This document shows, piece by piece, positions 60,901 through 64,000 of a DNA stretch of 64,000 bases. Numbering within the stretch: position 1 is the stretch's first letter; each line of letters opens with the position of its first letter. Source of the DNA: Anodontia alba. Taxonomy: Eukaryota > Mollusca > Bivalvia > Lucinida > Lucinidae. Under the pieces are notes generated by a model. The model did not search any database. It worked only from the letters and a program-made list of their open reading frames with translations, and had not been told where the DNA came from. A program made the translations under genes and the position numbers. Location: contig OZ024828.1 of the NCBI GenBank assembly GCA_964016985.1, forward strand, positions 80,212,033 to 80,276,032. The letters run 5' to 3'.

Positions 60901-62093
60901 TACTTTAACCTGCTGACTATAAATCAAAACGGACATAATTTTGAAATAGTTTTCCTATTTGTTTAACAGATAAAATGAATTTGAATGGAACTACAAGTCT
61001 CATTGTATGTGCAAAATAAGACATCTAATATTAATCTGATGAAATATCCTACAGTGTACAAAGGTTAAAATGTCTGTATATCGTAATTACTCTGCTTTCA
61101 ACCTCTTTCAGAAAGTCGTTTTTGCCTGGCACTTAACATAAAGATTTTAAATTTTGCAAACTTTTGTCATGATTACCCATGCACGAAACGTTTTATTCGA
61201 GCCATTGGTTTAAAAAATGTCGAATATTTAAGTTTTCCCAATAATAAAAATGGCTGCAAATTATGCTGAAATCGGTAGAATAGGCAAATTGGAGGCAGGT
61301 TTTCCACACGATCCGCTTCTTCAAAGTTTCTGAAATTTTCAAAATATTGTTGTGAAGCATCAATAATTAAAAATCAGCAAAGGAATATACAAACAGTTTC
61401 TTATATAAAAATTGCAAAAATCAGTTTACTATAGACATTTTAGAGTAAATATTTGAGAACGAACCCCAGAAACAGAAAAGACAAATGGTTTCAGAGAAGA
61501 TACAGCCGAACTTCGATGGCTCGAACCCCTTTGGGACCATGAATTTGTTCGAGACAGCGGTAGTTCGAGCCTCGGAAGGTTACTATTAGTGCCACACCAG
61601 GAGGCACAATGGAGATAATTGTGGGATATCTTTTCGGTGTTCTATATTTTAAATGTATGTTGTGAGTACACACAGCATACATTTACAAGATAAAAGAAGA
61701 AATTCTCCCTAAATTATCCGTATATCGTATTTGGAGGAAATCCCTGCTGACTCAAGAACGTGTTCGACTCATCAATGATAAACGAGCCATCGAGCCACTG
61801 AAGTTCTACTGTATTTTCATTGAAAAAAAAAACAACAACAAAAAACGCCTGTCTAGAAACGTCTTTCCGCGTGAAGTGGTGTATTTTATACCTTACAGAC
61901 GTATGCAACGCCCCACCGCCACCTACGCAAGAAAACATACAGCTTCATAAGGACCACCTCGGTACGTCCGGTTTCCAAGCTGGTGAGGAGATGTATTACC
62001 AGTGTTCGCCAGGTTTTGTTGCATACACAGGGAGTTACATTCGAAGCTGTCAGAAAGATGGTACTTGGACAAGCATTTCTTTAGGGTGCAGAG
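57894..62093 (+). CDS. LDLa/sushi mosaic extracellular protein, internal exons (partial gene)
   Basis: Three consecutive + strand exons with agreeing phases: 57894-57991 (LDLa-like), 59940-60024 (Cys-rich) and 61899-62093 (sushi/CCP). Together they read as a disulphide-rich ectodomain fragment. LDLa plus sushi combinations occur in secreted or membrane proteins for adhesion, immunity or lipoprotein uptake. No signal peptide, first exon or terminal exon was found in the window. That all three belong to one gene is inferred from strand, order and phase. The true partner genes are unknown. Confidence 0.6.
58099..58375 (-). mobile_element. CATYACG hairpin MITE, copy 29
   Basis: Complete. It lies in the first intron visible for the LDLa/sushi gene. 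Confidence 0.88.
58720..59480. other. Intron sequence without recognised features
   Basis: AT-rich, with one poly-A run at 59210-59233. Nothing else is identified. Confidence 0.5.
59485..59745 (-). mobile_element. CATYACG hairpin MITE, copy 30
   Basis: Both ends are present. About 20 bp between core and end A is deleted. Confidence 0.87.
59940..60024 (+). CDS. Small cysteine-rich exon between LDLa-like and sushi exons
   Basis: The acceptor is AACCACAG|GTG and the donor TGTT|GTAAGT, 85 nt. It enters in phase 0, matching the previous exon, and leaves in phase 1, matching the sushi exon. It reads VTCGCVMKGCLLVGPNGKIE followed by CIEDTTAC, with five cysteines. I do not recognise the module. It may complete the disulphides of the preceding half LDLa module. 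Confidence 0.6.
60172..60398. mobile_element. piggyBac-type MITE with TTAA ends, copy 2
   Basis: The ends TTAATCCATTTATGCC and GGCATAAATGGGTTAA are inverted repeats bounded by TTAA. It contains the same GTAGATCCAGATCAG hairpin and AT-rich body as the copy at 47192. Confidence 0.8.
61503..61811. mobile_element. Tigger/pogo-type MITE with TA duplication
   Basis: The ends CAGCCGAACTTCGATGGCTC and (minus) CAGTAGAACTTCAGTGGCTC are flanked by TA on both sides. 309 bp, no coding capacity. It lies just upstream of the sushi exon. Confidence 0.8.
61899..62093 (+). CDS. Sushi/CCP domain exon
   Basis: The acceptor is CCTTACAG|AC and the donor AGAG|GTACCT. The exon is a symmetrical phase 1-1 module of 64 codons, typical for CCP exons. 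It begins VCNAPPPP and contains GEEMYYQCSPGF, then SCQKDGTWT and LGC, giving the four cysteines and late tryptophan of the complement control protein fold. Confidence 0.85.
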
Positions 62094-62718
62094 GTACCTG
62101 TTATTATGCCACTGTTTGGGAAAACATACCTTCCCATATATCCGCCAAACGAAGACTCAAATTAGCCCGCGCATCCGCGCAGTCTGATTTGTTTTCGCTG
62201 GGCGCATCCTTGGCAATCCAAACTGCGCCAAGTAAAGATTCTGATTAGACAGCGCGAATGCACAGGCTGATCTGAATCTTCACTTGGCGCACAGGTCTGA
62301 AGGTAGGTTTTCTGACGTTACGGCTCTTATAAAACTATCCAAGAAATATTCTTAAATTCTGAACAGAACCACTCAATGGAAAGGGAAGGAGTGTGGTCTT
62401 CGTTCCATATGCGGAAAGATGTGTAGATGCCCCTTGATTGCTCAACCTGTCAGCTTGAAAAATCATTGGGTACTGTAGATTGTATGAATAAATAGCAGAT
62501 GGCCTAATCTGTCCCGCGGATGCATATTTTGATCTATACCTCCGCTCTTCTCATAAGTAACGGGACCTTTTTCATGGTTCACTTTGTTTGGTGAAACATT
62601 TTTTTCAAAAGAAACGGAAACGTTAGTAGTTTGTCCAACGTTTAAATAATGCCGTTTCAACATTGATTTAACGTCTTGGAACGCAACGTTGAAACAATCT
62701 CGTTTCAACGTTTAAGTT

Positions 62719-63003
62719 CATCACAAAAACATGCCTGTATACTTTTGACCCCCTTAAACCCCACTTTTAAATAGTAAAACTGGGGTTTACAGGGGTATAC
62801 ATTACCCTATTTGTCCTATTTCTGCTCTAAACATAGATTGTGGTACTCGTTAGAACCGCCTCGATGAGGCGGTTCTAACGAGTACCCACAATCTATGTTT
62901 TGAGCAGAAATAAGAAAAATATTAGATTGTTTTATCTGAAAATTTTCATTTTTTTTTGGTGGTAAACTTTTCTATATATTTGAATAGGCGTGTTTTCGTA
63001 ATG
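62719..63003 (+). mobile_element. CATYACG hairpin MITE, copy 31
   Basis: Complete, with core centre CCTCGATGAGG. End B mixes features of both subtypes (GGTGG with CTATATA). Confidence 0.88.
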
Positions 63004-63009
63004 TTAAAC

Positions 63010-63370
63010 ATATTTTATTTCATTATAATACATGTGATACATATATAAAGAGCTCAAGTAAAGGAGGGATTAGAACGAAAGCACGAGTGCTTATAGGGTT
63101 CATCTCCCAAGCATGTAATAACGACTAATCGACTTTATGGCGATAACGTTTTACAACAAATGAAACAAAATAAGCATTTAAAATGTAGTAAATAAATTGA
63201 AAACGAGAAAGAAAAAAAAAATAACATAATAAATGAAATCAGTTTAGGAAATAAGAAAAAAAATATGTATATTAACCTCGTGATTAGATGGAAGATGGAT
63301 GGCGCCTTTAGGGGGTAATTTGGATTGCCTTAAATAGACAGTTAGTGTGGTTATACCGCTACAAGTACAT
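63010..63370. other. AT-rich spacer before the LINE
   Basis: No gene or repeat recognised. It may be the 3' UTR of the minus-strand LINE. Confidence 0.35.
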
Positions 63371-63378
63371 TTTTAAGC

Positions 63379-64000
63379 TCAATTAGGTTGAAACCGTTTA
63401 GTTTGTAAAATAAACGCATGTACTTTTTCAAATATTGTTGTATTAATTTCTGGTGACAAAGCTTTATCACCATATAGTAGAAGATTTAGGCTATGATTCT
63501 GGTAATGGGAAACAGCATCCAGAAGTACAGTTCGATGAAGCTGGTAATTTCCACAATGAAAAAAGAAATGTTGTGCATCCTCGACACTGCCACAAAGACA
63601 TAAGGGAGAGTCGGACATATTCTTTAAGAAGAGATCTAATTTTAGAGAGTAAATCATTAGAATTTCTCAGATTATAACGTGATGCATTGCTGACAGTTTG
63701 TGGAACAAGAGAGGATAAGTAGAGCGTAGCGAGAGCGTTTGTCATCTTATAGAATAAAGTCAATTTATGTTTCCTACGTCTTTCGTCTAGAGAATCCCAT
63801 CTTATTTCTCTATATAATGCAGCGATTGAGACTAGTTTGGTTGCACCTGTTGCTATTCTAGCTGCTTCAATCTGAATTTTTTCAAGTTCCTGTTTTTCGG
63901 ATTGCAAGCAATTGTCCCAAATAATGTCACCGTATTCAAGCAGAGGTCTGATAAAAACTAAGTATATTTGTTCCAAGGATTTACGGTCCAACTTGAATTT
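63379..64000 (-). pseudogene. LINE reverse transcriptase C-terminus, frameshifted, runs off the window
   Basis: On the minus strand from the window edge: LDRKSLEQIYLVFIRPLLEY, then DIIWDNC, AARIATGATKLV and ERRRKHKLTLFYKM, all typical of the jockey/CR1-type RT C-terminus. A frame change near 63640 links this to CLCGSVEDAQHFFFHCGNY and LYGDKALSPEINTTIFEKV, a CCHC-like zinc-knuckle tail (C-x-C...H...C) found at the end of such polymerases. The 5' part lies beyond base 64000. Confidence 0.8.

Overview
The window looks like nuclear DNA from an invertebrate animal, most likely a bivalve mollusc. It is AT-rich, has small GT-AG exons separated by introns of up to 13 kb, and is crowded with transposable elements. 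The bivalve call is an inference. It rests on GACCTTGACC tandem-core elements that resemble the bivalve 'pearl' Helitron family, a tRNA-headed SINE, and mariner, piggyBac-type and Tigger-type elements.

Two host genes can be read, both on the + strand. The first is a complete seven-exon gene for an alpha-arrestin (arrestin domain-containing protein, ARRDC2/3/4 type). Its exons are at 1503-1623, 15081-15215, 17010-17233, 17821-18003, 26134-26316, 28136-28343 and 38299-38462. All splice phases agree and they give about 405 residues. The second is the internal part of a secreted or membrane mosaic protein, with an LDL-receptor-A-like exon (57894-57991), a small cysteine-rich exon (59940-60024) and a sushi/CCP exon (61899-62093). 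Both of its ends are unresolved.

The most striking component is a non-autonomous element of about 260-285 bp, called here the CATYACG element, seen about 30 times (about 13% of the window). It has 20-bp terminal inverted repeats, a small hairpin near end A, a near-perfect palindrome of about 95 nt in the centre and a hairpin near end B, so a single strand can fold into a closed three-armed structure. Copies lie inside both mariner elements and a LINE, so the family was active after those inserted. Peptides read across these copies are artefacts.

Layout: 0-1.4 kb repeats; 1.5-38.5 kb the arrestin gene, whose introns hold most of the elements. Intron 1 carries a mariner at 9.8 kb. Intron 4 carries a foldback element ending 30 bp before exon 5. 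Intron 6 carries an 8.2-kb nest: a Tigger-like element with a TA duplication split by a 7.9-kb TIR element that carries a broken trihelix (Myb/SANT) gene and an IAP-type RING exon. The last eight codons and stop of the arrestin gene match one unit of a tandemly duplicated LINE reverse-transcriptase segment, which suggests exonisation. From 39 to 57.5 kb there is another mariner, an array of GTGGTAC-N2-GTACCAC palindromes, two SINE copies with target-site duplications, a piggyBac-type MITE, the GACCTTGACC arrays and several minisatellites. From 57.9 to 62.1 kb lies the LDLa/sushi gene. At the right edge is a minus-strand LINE reverse-transcriptase C-terminus with a frameshift.

No rRNA, CRISPR array, operon or prokaryotic gene was seen. 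Promoters and polyadenylation sites could not be assigned with confidence.
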